Below are positions 41,532-50,656 of a stretch of DNA of 64,000 nt, in pieces. The notes beneath the pieces were generated by a model. It saw only the letters and a program-made list of their open reading frames with translations. It had not been told where the DNA came from and did not search any database. This DNA is from Tildeniella nuda ZEHNDER 1965/U140. GTDB lineage: Bacteria > Cyanobacteriota > Cyanobacteriia > Leptolyngbyales > Leptolyngbyaceae. Both the position numbers and the translations under genes were made by a program. Every line of letters begins with the position of its first letter. The stretch's first letter is position 1. The stretch lies in contig JAHHIG010000003.1 of assembly GCA_019358895.1 (NCBI GenBank), forward strand, positions 1-64,000, read 5' to 3'.

Positions 41532-41565
41532 AAAAAGGGCACGTTGCGAATGAACGCACGTACCC
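41532..41565 (-). terminator. Terminator between the convergent WD40 and gnd genes
   Basis: On the minus strand GGGTACGTGCG pairs with CGCAACGTGCCC (one mismatch/bulge) and is followed by TTTTT, a strong terminator for gnd. The outer AAAAAGGG and CCCTTTT may make it act in both directions. Confidence 0.75.
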
Positions 41566-41593
41566 ATCAAACCCTTTTGGTGACTACCAAGTT

Positions 41594-43105
41594 TTAGCTA
41601 CGCGTTTCAACTTCCTGTTTCTGCACCTCAGCCGTAGACGGTTGCGGTTGATCCTCTAAAACCGTATCGGGAACTGGTTTCTGAACTGATTCGTCAGGTT
41701 TCATCCATTCAGTGTGGAACACGCCTTCTTTATCAGTACGCAGATAGGTATGAGCGCCGAAGTAATCGCGTTGTGCCTGAGTGAGATTTTGCGGTAGGTT
41801 AGCACGGCGGTAGCTGTCAAAGTAGTCCAGCGAGGCGCTAAAGGCAGGTACGGCGATGCCCAGTTTGGCGGCTGTAGCCACGACTTCCCGCCAAGCATCC
41901 TGCTTGTCCAAAATCGTTTGCTTGAACTCAGGAGCCAGCAGTAAGTTCGGCAATGCTGGATTCTCGTCAAAGGCGTGCTTGATTTTATTCAAGAAGCCTG
42001 CCCGAATGATGCAACCACCTTTCCAGATGCGGGCACATTCACCCAGGTCTAACTCAAACCCGTAGGTCTCTGATGCCTTGCTGAGTAGTGCCATACCCTG
42101 AGCATACGAGCACATTTTGGAGCAATAGAGAGCATCTCGCACTTTCGTGATGAAGGCGGCTGTGTCCCCATCAAATTTGGCGATCGGTCCTGGTAGAACC
42201 TCAGCCGCTGCCAACCGCTCAGCCTTGTAAGACGACATAATCCGGGCAGTCACGGCTGCAATAATCGTTGGAATAGCAACCCCAATTTCTAACGAATCGG
42301 TGACAGTCCAGCGTCCAGTGCCCTTCTGCCCCGCCGCATCCAGAATCAGATCGACCAGCGGTAAGCCTGTGTCAGTGTCAATCTTCTTAAAGACATCAGC
42401 CGTAATTTCAATCAAGTAAGAGTTGAGTTCGGGCGTGTTGTTCCAGTCGGTGAAAATCTCATGCAGTTTTGCGGCATCAAGACCTAAGACGCTCCTGAGG
42501 AGGTCATACGCTTCGGCGATCAACTGCATATCGCCATACTCAATGCCGTTATGTACCATCTTGACGTAGTGACCAGCGCCACCGGGACCAATATAGGTCA
42601 CGCAAGGACCATCATCGACTTGAGCCGCGATTTTAGTCAGAATTGGTTCCAGGTATTGGTATGCCTGCTTTGTGCCACCGGGCATCATGCTAGGACCGTT
42701 GAGCGCTCCTTCTTCGCCGCCGCTGACTCCCATTCCGATAAAGGTAAATTTGGCTGACTCCAGATCTTTAGCACGGCGCTCTGTATCCGTGAATAGAGAA
42801 TTGCCACCATCGATTAAGATATCGCCTTCATCCAGGAGCGGTTTGAGTTGCTCGATCGTGGCATCGACAGGTGCGCCTGCCTTAACCATGATCAAGATCT
42901 TGCGAGGGCGTTCTAAGGCAGCTACAAATTCCTCTAACGAGTAAGCCGCAACAACATTTTTACCTGTTGCCCGTTCTGCCATAAAGGCATCTGTTTTTTC
43001 ACGACTACGGTTATAAACGGCGATAGGAAACCCATTACGCTCGACGTTGAGCGCCAGGTTTTCGCCCATTACCGCTAGACCAATTACACCAAAGCTTTGT
43101 GCCAT
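41594..43105 (-). CDS. gnd: 6-phosphogluconate dehydrogenase, decarboxylating
   Basis: This enzyme of the oxidative pentose phosphate pathway converts 6-phosphogluconate + NADP+ to ribulose 5-phosphate + CO2 + NADPH. The product is 503 residues. The Rossmann motif [17 protein letters not shown] is at the N-terminus, MVKAGAPVD and [14 protein letters not shown] follow, then the substrate motif [20 protein letters not shown] and the catalytic Lys/His segment [19 protein letters not shown]. The C-terminus has an unusual Gln/Glu/Pro-rich tail of about 30 residues. The ATG is at 43105. It is a single-gene unit with a strong terminator. Confidence 0.96.
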   Translation of the reverse strand: MAQSFGVIGLAVMGENLALNVERNGFPIAVYNRSREKTDAFMAERATGKNVVAAYSLEEFVAALERPRKILIMVKAGAPVDATIEQLKPLLDEGDILIDGGNSLFTDTERRAKDLESAKFTFIGMGVSGGEEGALNGPSMMPGGTKQAYQYLEPILTKIAAQVDDGPCVTYIGPGGAGHYVKMVHNGIEYGDMQLIAEAYDLLRSVLGLDAAKLHEIFTDWNNTPELNSYLIEITADVFKKIDTDTGLPLVDLILDAAGQKGTGRWTVTDSLEIGVAIPTIIAAVTARIMSSYKAERLAAAEVLPGPIAKFDGDTAAFITKVRDALYCSKMCSYAQGMALLSKASETYGFELDLGECARIWKGGCIIRAGFLNKIKHAFDENPALPNLLLAPEFKQTILDKQDAWREVVATAAKLGIAVPAFSASLDYFDSYRRANLPQNLTQAQRDYFGAHTYLRTDKEGVFHTEWMKPDESVQKPVPDTVLEDQPQPSTAEVQKQEVETRS

Positions 43106-43372
43106 AAGATTCTCTGCTTAATTCTGCAAGTGCTTGGGCATTCCAATCCCCTTTAGGGTAGCCTGAAGCTCCTAAGTTAGCTTGGAAGATAATCTTAAGC
43201 TGTGCTGTATTGCACTTTAATCAAGAGACTCGAAGACGTTAACAAGGAATGAGGTTTAGGGTTTGGCATTTGAGCCGTTTATAGACGTGGACAAAACTCG
43301 TCGCTTAAACTTCAACACTCCCTGACAGAATCGATCTATAACTAGTTGTTCGGCATCGTTTGGAGCAGCCCT

Positions 43373-44236
43373 ATGCTGACATATCTTCTGGCACTAATCG
43401 TTGGGTTGAGCAGCTTTGGTCTCTACATGGCAGCGTTCTTTTTCCCAGAGGTGCATCGTAAGAACGATTTCATCTGGAGTGGACTGGGGTTGTTTTATGC
43501 GCTGGTGCTGTGGGTTTGTGCCGGACGCATTACAGGCGGGGTGTTGCTAGGACAGACGGCAAGCGTCACGCTCCTGGGTTGGCTGGGCTGGCAGACGCTA
43601 ACTTTGAGACGGCAGGTTGCTCCTGTAGATCAACAAACGGCTGTGCCAACGGCGGCAGAATGGCAAGCTATGCTGTCGAACGCATGGGCTGCATTGTCTC
43701 GTTCTCGATCGATCGCGCCGCTTGCCCAGCCGATCGGTAAACAGTTCGCCAAACTCTCTGCCTGGGTGGAAGCGTTAGTGACAACAACGACAAAACCGAC
43801 AGAGGCTCCGTCACCCAAAGCTGAGTCACAATCGTATGTCCCGCTGACACCTGCGGATTTTGCGAATGCGAGTCAGGACGCTATACAGTCGCCGAAAACG
43901 ATCGCCACTGATGCGGCTTCAGCGCCCAGTGTTAGCAAGAACCAGTCAGGGGAGAGTCCGTTGACAGCGATCGCTAAGCAAGTTCAGGGTGCTATCAAAG
44001 GGCTGACTGCAAAACCTGAGAGCAAGCCCGTTTATGTAAGGAAACAGTTTCGCAAGCCAGATGTGGAGACAACCCCAACCGTTGACGTTGCGTCAGTTAA
44101 TGCGGGTAGCGATCGCACGACCGAACCAGCGACTCCAACCTCAGACGTTGTGGATGCTGAAGCGAAAGAATTCTCAACACCTCCACCACAGACTGTAGAG
44201 GCTGAAGTGTTACCTGACCCAAAATCGACTGAGTGA
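43373..44236 (+). CDS. ycf66: Ycf66 family protein
   Basis: Ycf66 is a conserved membrane protein of cyanobacteria and some plastids with unknown function. From the ATG at 43373 (GGAG 9 bases upstream) the product is 287 residues. The N-terminal part carries three membrane segments (about 2-20, 32-52 and 54-72), including GLYMAAFFFPEVHRKNDFIWSGLGLFYALVLW, which is the recognised Ycf66 signature. The rest is a long, low-complexity Thr/Pro/Ala/Ser-rich tail. Its stop sits in a GAGCGGTGAGCGGTCAGC short repeat. It converges on the amidohydrolase gene. Confidence 0.85.
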   Translation: MLTYLLALIVGLSSFGLYMAAFFFPEVHRKNDFIWSGLGLFYALVLWVCAGRITGGVLLGQTASVTLLGWLGWQTLTLRRQVAPVDQQTAVPTAAEWQAMLSNAWAALSRSRSIAPLAQPIGKQFAKLSAWVEALVTTTTKPTEAPSPKAESQSYVPLTPADFANASQDAIQSPKTIATDAASAPSVSKNQSGESPLTAIAKQVQGAIKGLTAKPESKPVYVRKQFRKPDVETTPTVDVASVNAGSDRTTEPATPTSDVVDAEAKEFSTPPPQTVEAEVLPDPKSTE

Positions 44237-44275
44237 GCGGTGAGCGGTCAGCAATGAACGCAAATGGAATCAGAG

Positions 44276-45502
44276 TCATGAGGCAAAGAGCGTTTGCTGG
44301 CAGGAGCTTTGAGCAACGATACGACCCTGTTTGATGACGGTACGCTGGGTTGGTGCGGCACCGATCGCCTCCGTTACAGAGGTTGCATTCAAAAGCACTA
44401 GATCGGCAGCGTTGCCGGGAGCGATGTGGTGGTTGGGGAGTCCGATCGCCCGTGCCGCATCGGTTGTCGCCATTGCCAAACAGTGCTCATGGCTCTCAGC
44501 GGTGTTGAGTTGCAGCACTTGAGCCAGAAGAGTACACATTTTCAGCAGATCGCCATCACCAAACGGCGTAAACAAGTTCTGCACATTGTTGGTTGCTACG
44601 CCTGTGGTTACCCCGAAGGCTGCCAGCGTATGGGCAGGCGCAACGCCCCGTCGGACGTTATGCGTATCACGGCGAGCCATCATATACAAGTCTGTAGCCG
44701 GGAGTGCCAGAACCGAAATGCCTGCTGCGGCTGTGGCAGTGGCGATCGCCGCCAACTCAACCGGATCTAGCCCTGCCAACTTCGTCATGTGTCCTAGACA
44801 GACTCGTCCTTGCCAGCCCCGTTTCAGCGTTTCCGCAATGACAACGGGTAGAAGTAAGGGGGCATCATCATCGAGAAAATCCAGGTGAAAGTCTACGTCA
44901 CGGTCAAATTCCTGGGCGATGTCAAACACAATGCGAATATTTTGCTCTGGATCAGGATCCACGTAGGGTGCAGAACCAATGACATCACCGCCTAACGCCA
45001 TTGCCTGACGCAATAACGCTTTGGTACCGGGTTGGTTGGTAATGCCCTCTTGCGCGAAGACTGCAAGCTGAAGGGTTAGTCCCCAAGCATACTCGTCGCG
45101 TAGTGGCAACAGCGCTTTGATGCCCGTCAGTTGGATCATAGGATCAACTTCAACATGCGATCGCATCGCCGTCGTACCAAAGGCGATCGCCTGCTCAAGC
45201 ACCCGTCGCGCTCTAGTTTGAATATCGGCAATAGTGAACGATCGCTTGGCATTGGCGGTTTCTTGCAGCGCTTCGGTAAAGGTGCCCGTTTCCCACTGCA
45301 CGCGATCGAGCAAAAAGGCTTTGTCGAGATGAATATGTGCGTCAACTAAACCAGGGATGACGAGCGATCCCTGTGCGTCGAGTGTTGTGATTGCTGTACC
45401 AAGGAGCGATGGTGCGATGTCGATGATGGTGCCATTGGCGATCGCGATGTCCCATTGGTGCGATCGTCCGGGCAACCGAGCTTGCGTAATTTTTAGATCC
45501 AT
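44276..45502 (-). CDS. Amidohydrolase of the cytosine-deaminase-like group, altered active site
   Basis: The product is 408 residues with a TIM-barrel metal-dependent amidohydrolase fold: N-terminal beta-sandwich strands, then DAHIHLD (His56, His58), VDFHLDFLDDD (His206), CLGHMTK (His238), and TNNVQNLFTPFGDGD near 304-318. The closest overall resemblance is to cytosine deaminase. However, Phe209 takes the place of the catalytic Glu, and Asn305/Asn306 replace the two Asp residues of the usual metal-binding motif. A different substrate, or a subfamily with different chemistry, is therefore likely. It ends 40 bases from ycf66. The ATG is at 45502. Confidence 0.75.
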   Translation of the reverse strand: MDLKITQARLPGRSHQWDIAIANGTIIDIAPSLLGTAITTLDAQGSLVIPGLVDAHIHLDKAFLLDRVQWETGTFTEALQETANAKRSFTIADIQTRARRVLEQAIAFGTTAMRSHVEVDPMIQLTGIKALLPLRDEYAWGLTLQLAVFAQEGITNQPGTKALLRQAMALGGDVIGSAPYVDPDPEQNIRIVFDIAQEFDRDVDFHLDFLDDDAPLLLPVVIAETLKRGWQGRVCLGHMTKLAGLDPVELAAIATATAAAGISVLALPATDLYMMARRDTHNVRRGVAPAHTLAAFGVTTGVATNNVQNLFTPFGDGDLLKMCTLLAQVLQLNTAESHEHCLAMATTDAARAIGLPNHHIAPGNAADLVLLNATSVTEAIGAAPTQRTVIKQGRIVAQSSCQQTLFAS

Positions 45503-45563
45503 CTGCGCTGCTCCAGTCTTGCTCTTACACTTAGCTTAGTGTTGTTGGCTGCAAGAAGGCTGT

Positions 45564-46187
45564 ATGACCGTGGAACTGGCATCGACGCATTCATCTCCTT
45601 TTATCACCGTGCTCAATCAGGCTGCGATCGCGTTTCAAGCTAAAACGAACGCTCGTCCAACTGCTGTAACCGTCGTTGAGGCGCTGCTGCAAGCAGAAAA
45701 AACAGCCAAGCGAGAACACCTCATCTACCCATTCGAGGCGTTGTTAGGTGATTGGCAACTTTGCTTTGCAACGGGTACACGCAAAGTACGGCGCGGTGGT
45801 ATTGCTTTGGGCAACGGTTTTTATGTGCCAAAACTAGCAGTGGCGCAGATCTCTTTTCAGTCTGAGGTTGATGCAGACGTAGACTTGGGCAGAGGGACGA
45901 TCGGCAATCAGGTTGAAGCTGGTCCAGTCCTGCTACGGTTCACGGGTCCGGCTCACTATTTGGGCAAGAAAAACCTGCTGGCGTTTGATTTCACCCAATT
46001 GCAACTCAATGTTTTAGGCAAGACCGTCTACAGCGGTACGGTACCGAGACGCAAACCAAAATCAGGAGACTTTTACAGTCGATCGGTGGCAAATCTCCCT
46101 TTCTTTGCCTTCTTTCTGGTCGCGCCAACCTTCATCGCTGCACGCGGACGTGGCGGTGGTTTAGCGCTTTGGGTGAAGATGGTCTAG
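45564..46187 (+). CDS. Conserved cyanobacterial protein, possibly fibrillin (PAP)-like
   Basis: The product is 207 residues. The middle section, with LLGDWQLCFATGTRKVRRGGIALGNGFYVP and later GPVLLRFTGPAHYL and LLAFDFTQLQLNVLGKTVYSG, has the look of plastid-lipid-associated protein/fibrillin beta-barrel sequences, but I am not certain of that family. A hydrophobic stretch near the C-terminus (NLPFFAFFLVAPTFIAARG) could contact membranes. It is divergent from the amidohydrolase, with 61 bases between them. Confidence 0.5.
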   Translation: MTVELASTHSSPFITVLNQAAIAFQAKTNARPTAVTVVEALLQAEKTAKREHLIYPFEALLGDWQLCFATGTRKVRRGGIALGNGFYVPKLAVAQISFQSEVDADVDLGRGTIGNQVEAGPVLLRFTGPAHYLGKKNLLAFDFTQLQLNVLGKTVYSGTVPRRKPKSGDFYSRSVANLPFFAFFLVAPTFIAARGRGGGLALWVKMV

Positions 46188-46674
46188 TCAGTCTAACCGT
46201 ACGATCAGAGCGATCAGACAAAGGCTTTTGTGAAGATTCATTGACGCGTTACGCAAACGCTGGGGGCTGTCATCAATGACAACTACACATGACTTGTAGC
46301 AAGGGTTCCAGCCCCTAGCCTGGTGTGTTGGGGCGGGCGCGATCAGGCTGATACCGCAGGGTTTTGGAGCTAATTGATGACGCGCCCTAATGCACCCTTG
46401 ACCTCCAAAACAGTCTCTACAAAATTCGATGTTGCTAATCCTCATTCCTTGTCTATCATCTACCGCTGCTAACCTTAAAACTCGATCAAGAGCAGGCTCA
46501 TTCTGGGTTCAATGTGGGTACCTTAGCATTGGGCTGTGTCGTAGGATGAGAGCTTCATCCCAGTGATCTCACCGATATTTTGCGTTGATAATTTTATCGA
46601 TACACTGAAATTACGTCTAGCGATCGGGATGCTGGCTCCAGAGCAGGCTGAGGGCGTTGTCAAGGTCACTCTCA
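46188..46674. other. 490-bp spacer with a cruciform-like hairpin
   Basis: No gene is supported. GCTGGGGGCT (46259-46268) is complementary to AGCCCCTAGC (46310-46319), and inside them CTACA (46283-46287) pairs with TGTAG (46295-46299). The enclosed 41 bases are too short for a tRNA. The promoter of the pentapeptide-repeat gene should lie in the right half. Confidence 0.5.
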
Positions 46675-48231
46675 ATGAAAGCTGAGCGCATGAAAACTGA
46701 GGACGTTCTAAAACGATATGCAGCGGGTGAGCGCACATTTGCTGGCATCAACCTGAATGAAGCCAATCTGAGCGGTGCTGATCTGAGCCACGCTGATTTC
46801 AGTGGCGGCAATTTGAGTGTGGCAAATCTCAGCGGCGCGAACTTGAGCGAAACCAACCTGAGCCGAGCCAAACTGAACGTCGCCAAACTCAGTGGCGCAA
46901 ACTTGACCAACGCCAACCTGAGTGAGGCAATTCTCAATGTTGCCAACCTGACACTTGCCGACTTAACCCATGCTGAATTGAGCCAGGCATCCCTTGTAAG
47001 AGCAGAGCTTACCAGGGCAGACCTGAGCAGCGCCAACCTGAGCAACGCTAATTTGAGCGGTGCTGACCTCAAAGATGCCAAACTCCGTAACGCCAACCTC
47101 ACCAATGCCAATCTCAGTCGCGCCGATCTCAAATGGATTGTGTTAACGGGGGCTAATTTAACCGGAGCGAATCTCCACGGCACCGACTTGAGCAGTGCCG
47201 ATTGTAGCGGTGCCGATCTCAGCAGCACGGAGTTACGGCAGTCGAATTTAAGCCGCACCAATCTGCGTGGGGTGAACTTGAGTGGCGCAAACCTACGGTG
47301 GGCAGACCTGAGCGGTGCTGACTTGAGTGGTGCAGACCTGAGCGGTGCCAAACTGAGTGGTGCCACAATGACGGGCGCAAACTTGAGCAACGCTAATCTA
47401 ATTGGCACCACGCTCGTACACGTTGATCTCACACGGGCAAACCTGATTGGTGCCGATTGGGTAGGGGCTGATCTGAGTGGAGCAACGCTTACAGGGGCAA
47501 AGCTCTATGACGTACCGCGCTTTGGTGTGAAAACCGATGGCATGATCTGTGAGTGGGTCGATCTCAGCCCGATCGGTGACCAGAGCCAGATTTACCGTTT
47601 CTCTAGCGAGGACACGTTTTTTTACGCTGCACCACCCACCGTGCGCCTCATCATCGACGATCGCTTTAATCAGGATGCACATTACGCATTGGCGGTTACG
47701 TATCGCCAGATGGCACAGCACTATCACCTGACGGTCAATCCACCCAACATTCAGGTGGGTCGTCGCCGCACCACGCTAACGTTTGAGTTAAACCACGATC
47801 GTCAGCTTTTTTTGATGTGCTGTGTCGCCCTTTTTCCCTTTAAAGATGCGCCTGAGGTGCAACAGCGAACGATCACCCTTGTGAAACTACTGCTGTCAGC
47901 AGAACTAGAAAGTCGGTTTGGTACGCTGGAATGGTTTCAACCGTTCCAAACAACGCTCACACAAACGCTCACGCAGATCAACGAATTTAAGCTCTCAGAC
48001 GCTTCACTGACGGCTCTCAGCAAGATTCCCTTCTTTCAGGCTCCGACTAAAACAAGCTTGATTAACTCCAGCAATCAAAGCCTGCCCCTTTACAGCCACC
48101 CGCTGTTTGGCAAGCGCATGATGGCACTCGATCCAACTGGGGCATCGATCGCGCCTCAGTCACATTCTACGTATCATCTGCCCCCGTTAGTTGGGCTGGT
48201 TAGCTTCATTCAAGGCTTTCATGGAGGGTAG
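46675..48231 (+). CDS. Pentapeptide-repeat protein with a C-terminal unknown domain
   Basis: The product is 518 residues from the ATG at 46675. Residues 1-20 (MKTEDVLKRYAAGERTFAGINL) are the typical cyanobacterial cap. Then about 50 A(N/D)LS-type pentapeptides run to residue ~285, forming a right-handed quadrilateral beta-helix. The remaining ~230 residues form a separate domain (PTVRLIIDDRFNQDAHYALAVTYRQMAQHYHLTVNPPN, FELNHDRQLFLMCCVALFPF) that I do not recognise. The final Gly-Gly and stop lie at the start of a G-rich repeat block. The long open frame on the opposite strand is a by-product of the repeat codons. Confidence 0.85.
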   Translation: MKAERMKTEDVLKRYAAGERTFAGINLNEANLSGADLSHADFSGGNLSVANLSGANLSETNLSRAKLNVAKLSGANLTNANLSEAILNVANLTLADLTHAELSQASLVRAELTRADLSSANLSNANLSGADLKDAKLRNANLTNANLSRADLKWIVLTGANLTGANLHGTDLSSADCSGADLSSTELRQSNLSRTNLRGVNLSGANLRWADLSGADLSGADLSGAKLSGATMTGANLSNANLIGTTLVHVDLTRANLIGADWVGADLSGATLTGAKLYDVPRFGVKTDGMICEWVDLSPIGDQSQIYRFSSEDTFFYAAPPTVRLIIDDRFNQDAHYALAVTYRQMAQHYHLTVNPPNIQVGRRRTTLTFELNHDRQLFLMCCVALFPFKDAPEVQQRTITLVKLLLSAELESRFGTLEWFQPFQTTLTQTLTQINEFKLSDASLTALSKIPFFQAPTKTSLINSSNQSLPLYSHPLFGKRMMALDPTGASIAPQSHSTYHLPPLVGLVSFIQGFHGG

Positions 48232-48322
48232 GGAGTGGGGTGTGGGGTGTGGGGAGCACGGGGAGCACGGGGAGTGGGGTGTGGGAGCACGGGGAGCACG
48301 GGGAGCACGGGAGGCAGGGGAA
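48228..48322. repeat. G-rich short tandem repeats (potential G-quadruplex)
   Basis: Many runs of three to four G are separated by 2-5 bases, in units GTGGGGT and AGCACGGGG (the latter repeated five or more times, some in tandem). It begins within the stop region of the pentapeptide gene. Confidence 0.85.
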
Positions 48323-48343
48323 GTAGTTTTAAGTTGATTCTGA

Positions 48344-48371
48344 AGCTGACCGCTGAAAGCTGACCGCTGAA
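48344..48371. repeat. 14-bp perfect tandem duplication
   Basis: AGCTGACCGCTGAA occurs twice in tandem, just beyond the 3' end of cbiB. It belongs to the same GCTGACC repeat family as 11079-11099. Confidence 0.8.
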
Positions 48372-48383
48372 AGCTCTCTTAAC

Positions 48384-49385
48384 TCAAAACTCAAAACGTT
48401 CCAGCGTTGAGACGATCGCACAAACCGTGAGCCACAGCAAGACGCTCCAGCGGGTGAGTTGGAGGGCGCGATCGATGACATCGGCTGTGATCGGCTGCAC
48501 GGCATCGCCCAAGAGGGGCTTGGGTTTGGCAATGCCTCGATAATAATTAACACCACCGACCTGCACATCTAACGCGGTGGCATAAGCACACTCGCTCCAG
48601 CCGGAGTTGGGGCTGGGATCTTGAGGCGCATCCCGCCGACAAAGCCGCCAAACGTGGAGCGGTCTGCGGGACAAGAGGGCGATCGTCAACACCGTCAAAC
48701 GGCAGGGCATCCAGGTCAAAACATCCTCTGTTTTGGCGCTAAACCAGCCCAAATCGGTGTAGGGTGCATCTTTGTAGCCCACCATCGAATCTAGGGTGCT
48801 GGCAGCTTTGTATGCCAACGCCAGCGGGACACTGCCGATCGGCAGCATGGCTCCTACCAGGGCGTAGAACAAGGGTGCGAGTACGCCGTCTGTGGCGTTT
48901 TCTGTCACTGTCTCAAACACGGCTCGTAAGATGTCTGTTGCAGTCAAGCGGTCGGTGTCGCGTCCCACATACTGACTCAGACGCGATCGAGCGTTGACTA
49001 GATCTCCTGTTGCTAAGGGACGTAACACTTCTGTCGCGGCATCTCTGAGGCTTCTAGCAGCAAAACAGCTTGCCAGTAGAATGCTGGCTGTAGCGGTGCC
49101 GACGAGTGGATGAAGGTAGTGAGCGATCGCCACCAGCGCCCAGCCGACGAACCCACTGCCCAAGATGATACTGCTACCCAGAACAACGCCAGCGCACCGC
49201 AAGGCTAAAGGCGTTTGGCAACAATAAAATGCCCACCGTGTAACGTAGGCGATCGCCCAACCGATCCCCTGCACTGGATGCCACCAGCCTTTAGGGTCAC
49301 CGATTAAATAATCCAGCGCTGCGGCAAAGATTAAAACATTAATCGAGAAAACGTAAGTAGAGACGTAAAACGTGCTAGTGAACAG
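48384..49385 (-). CDS. cbiB: Adenosylcobinamide-phosphate synthase CbiB/CobD, non-canonical start
   Basis: This membrane enzyme attaches aminopropanol phosphate to cobyric acid in cobalamin synthesis. The usual first ATG/GTG (49274) falls inside the conserved HPVQ motif and would cut off the start. The same frame continues upstream and encodes the expected ALDYLIGDPKGWWHPVQ, back to a stop just before 49415, but contains no ATG, GTG or TTG. The best candidate is CTG at 49385, with GGGGAG 10 bases upstream; ATT is the alternative. Later motifs VTENATDGVLAPLFYAL and ASTLDSMVGYKDAPY are typical. There are about four membrane segments. The C-terminal RFEF and stop are encoded by TTTTGAG heptamers. 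Confidence 0.85.
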   Translation of the reverse strand: MFTSTFYVSTYVFSINVLIFAAALDYLIGDPKGWWHPVQGIGWAIAYVTRWAFYCCQTPLALRCAGVVLGSSIILGSGFVGWALVAIAHYLHPLVGTATASILLASCFAARSLRDAATEVLRPLATGDLVNARSRLSQYVGRDTDRLTATDILRAVFETVTENATDGVLAPLFYALVGAMLPIGSVPLALAYKAASTLDSMVGYKDAPYTDLGWFSAKTEDVLTWMPCRLTVLTIALLSRRPLHVWRLCRRDAPQDPSPNSGWSECAYATALDVQVGGVNYYRGIAKPKPLLGDAVQPITADVIDRALQLTRWSVLLWLTVCAIVSTLERFEF

Positions 49386-49570
49386 GCGATCGCTGCTCCC
49401 CTTTAAACATGAGGATAATATTACAATCTATTACATCCCGTTAAGGACGGGGAACGCAATGCCGCAGAATTAACTACGAGCGGTAATTGCGTCGGGCGAG
49501 AGTGGGAGTTTTTCCCTCTAACGCACGACCAGTCACACCATCGGTTACATTCTTCTAGAGGAATCCATCC
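49386..49570 (+). promoter_or_regulatory. apcA leader region
   Basis: The spacer between divergent cbiB and apcA contains an A/T-rich promoter-like patch near 49410-49435, CCCGT/ACGGG (about 49436-49452) and a hairpin with GGGA/TCCC around GTTTT near 49500-49520. AGAGGAA precedes apcA. Confidence 0.4.
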
Positions 49571-50056
49571 ATGAGTATTGTCACGAAATCGATCGTGAAT
49601 GCAGATGCTGAAGCTCGCTACCTCGGTCCTGGCGAACTCGATCGCATCAAGAGCTTCGTCACCAGTGGCGAACGGAGACTACGGATCGCTCAAACATTGA
49701 CCGAATCCCGCGAACGCATCATCAAGCAAGCTGGTGATCAACTATTTCAAAAGCGTCCTGACGTTGTTTCCCCCGGTGGCAACGCTTACGGCGAAGAAAT
49801 GACCGCTACCTGCCTGCGTGACCTCGACTACTACCTGCGTCTTGTGACCTACGGTGTGGTTGCGGGTGATGTGACACCGATCGAAGAAATCGGCATCGTG
49901 GGCGTTCGTGAGATGTACAACTCTCTGGGCACCCCCATTCCCGCAGTCGCTGAAGGCATTCGCGCTATGAAGACCGTTGCGGCTTCGCTTCTGTCTGGTG
50001 AAGATGCAGCAGAAGCTGGCGGCTACTTCGACTACGTTATCGGTGCGATGCAGTAA
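49571..50056 (+). CDS. apcA: Allophycocyanin alpha subunit
   Basis: ApcA is a phycobilisome core biliprotein with phycocyanobilin attached to Cys81 in the [13 protein letters not shown] motif. The 161-residue length is standard. The globin-like fold is clear from [25 protein letters not shown] to [15 protein letters not shown] lies 7 bases before the ATG. It is followed by apcB after 114 bases. The gene for the core-membrane linker, apcE, often directly upstream, is absent and replaced by cbiB on the other strand. Confidence 0.98.
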   Translation: MSIVTKSIVNADAEARYLGPGELDRIKSFVTSGERRLRIAQTLTESRERIIKQAGDQLFQKRPDVVSPGGNAYGEEMTATCLRDLDYYLRLVTYGVVAGDVTPIEEIGIVGVREMYNSLGTPIPAVAEGIRAMKTVAASLLSGEDAAEAGGYFDYVIGAMQ

Positions 50057-50170
50057 GCCAACGCGATCGTGGACAGAAAAAGCATAAACGTTGCTTATCT
50101 TTTGCCCTCTCGCCTTTGCCGTTCTGTGCTCAACTTCTCGTAAGACTACGCGATTTAAGGAATCTCAATC

Positions 50171-50656
50171 ATGCAAGACGCTATTACCTCCGTCATTAAC
50201 TCTTCGGATGTACAGGGCAAGTACCTGGACAACGCTTCCCTCGAAAAGCTGAAAGCATACTTCAGCACTGGTGAACTACGCGTTCGTGCGGCAACAACCG
50301 TCAGCGCCAACGCAGCCGTGATCGTCAAAGAAGCGGTTGCTAAGTCCTTGCTGTACTCGGATATCACCCGTCCCGGCGGCAACATGTACACCACCCGTCG
50401 CTATGCTGCTTGCATCCGCGACCTCGACTACTACCTGCGCTATGCAACCTATGCCATGCTGGCTGGCGATCCTTCCATCCTGGATGAGCGCGTGCTCAAC
50501 GGTTTGAAAGAAACCTACAACTCGCTAGGCGTTCCCGTTTCGGCAACCATTCAGGCGATCCAAGCAATCAAAGAAGTGGCGGCTGGTCTGGTTGGTTCTG
50601 ACGCTGGCAAAGAGTTGGGCGTTTACCTCGACTACATCTCCTCTGGCTTGAGCTAA
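50171..50656 (+). CDS. apcB: Allophycocyanin beta subunit
   Basis: ApcB is the partner of ApcA in the core hexamers. The product is 161 residues, with chromophore Cys81 in [19 protein letters not shown] and the conserved Asn71 in GGNMYTTRR, which is gamma-N-methylated in this family. AAGGAA precedes the ATG. Codon choice is strongly biased to C-ending codons, as expected of a highly expressed gene. apcC follows after 333 bases. Confidence 0.98.
   Translation: MQDAITSVINSSDVQGKYLDNASLEKLKAYFSTGELRVRAATTVSANAAVIVKEAVAKSLLYSDITRPGGNMYTTRRYAACIRDLDYYLRYATYAMLAGDPSILDERVLNGLKETYNSLGVPVSATIQAIQAIKEVAAGLVGSDAGKELGVYLDYISSGLS

Noticed and set aside
46259-46319. tRNA-like look (GGGGCTG...CAGCCCC arms with GGGTTC)
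   Set aside because: Only about 39 bases lie between the would-be acceptor arms, too few for the D, anticodon and T arms.
46617-47432. 271-residue open frame on the minus strand opposite the pentapeptide gene
   Set aside because: Its repetitive Leu/Ser/Ala sequence is the mirror of the A(N/D)LS codon pattern on the other strand. No ribosome-binding site or family feature is present.
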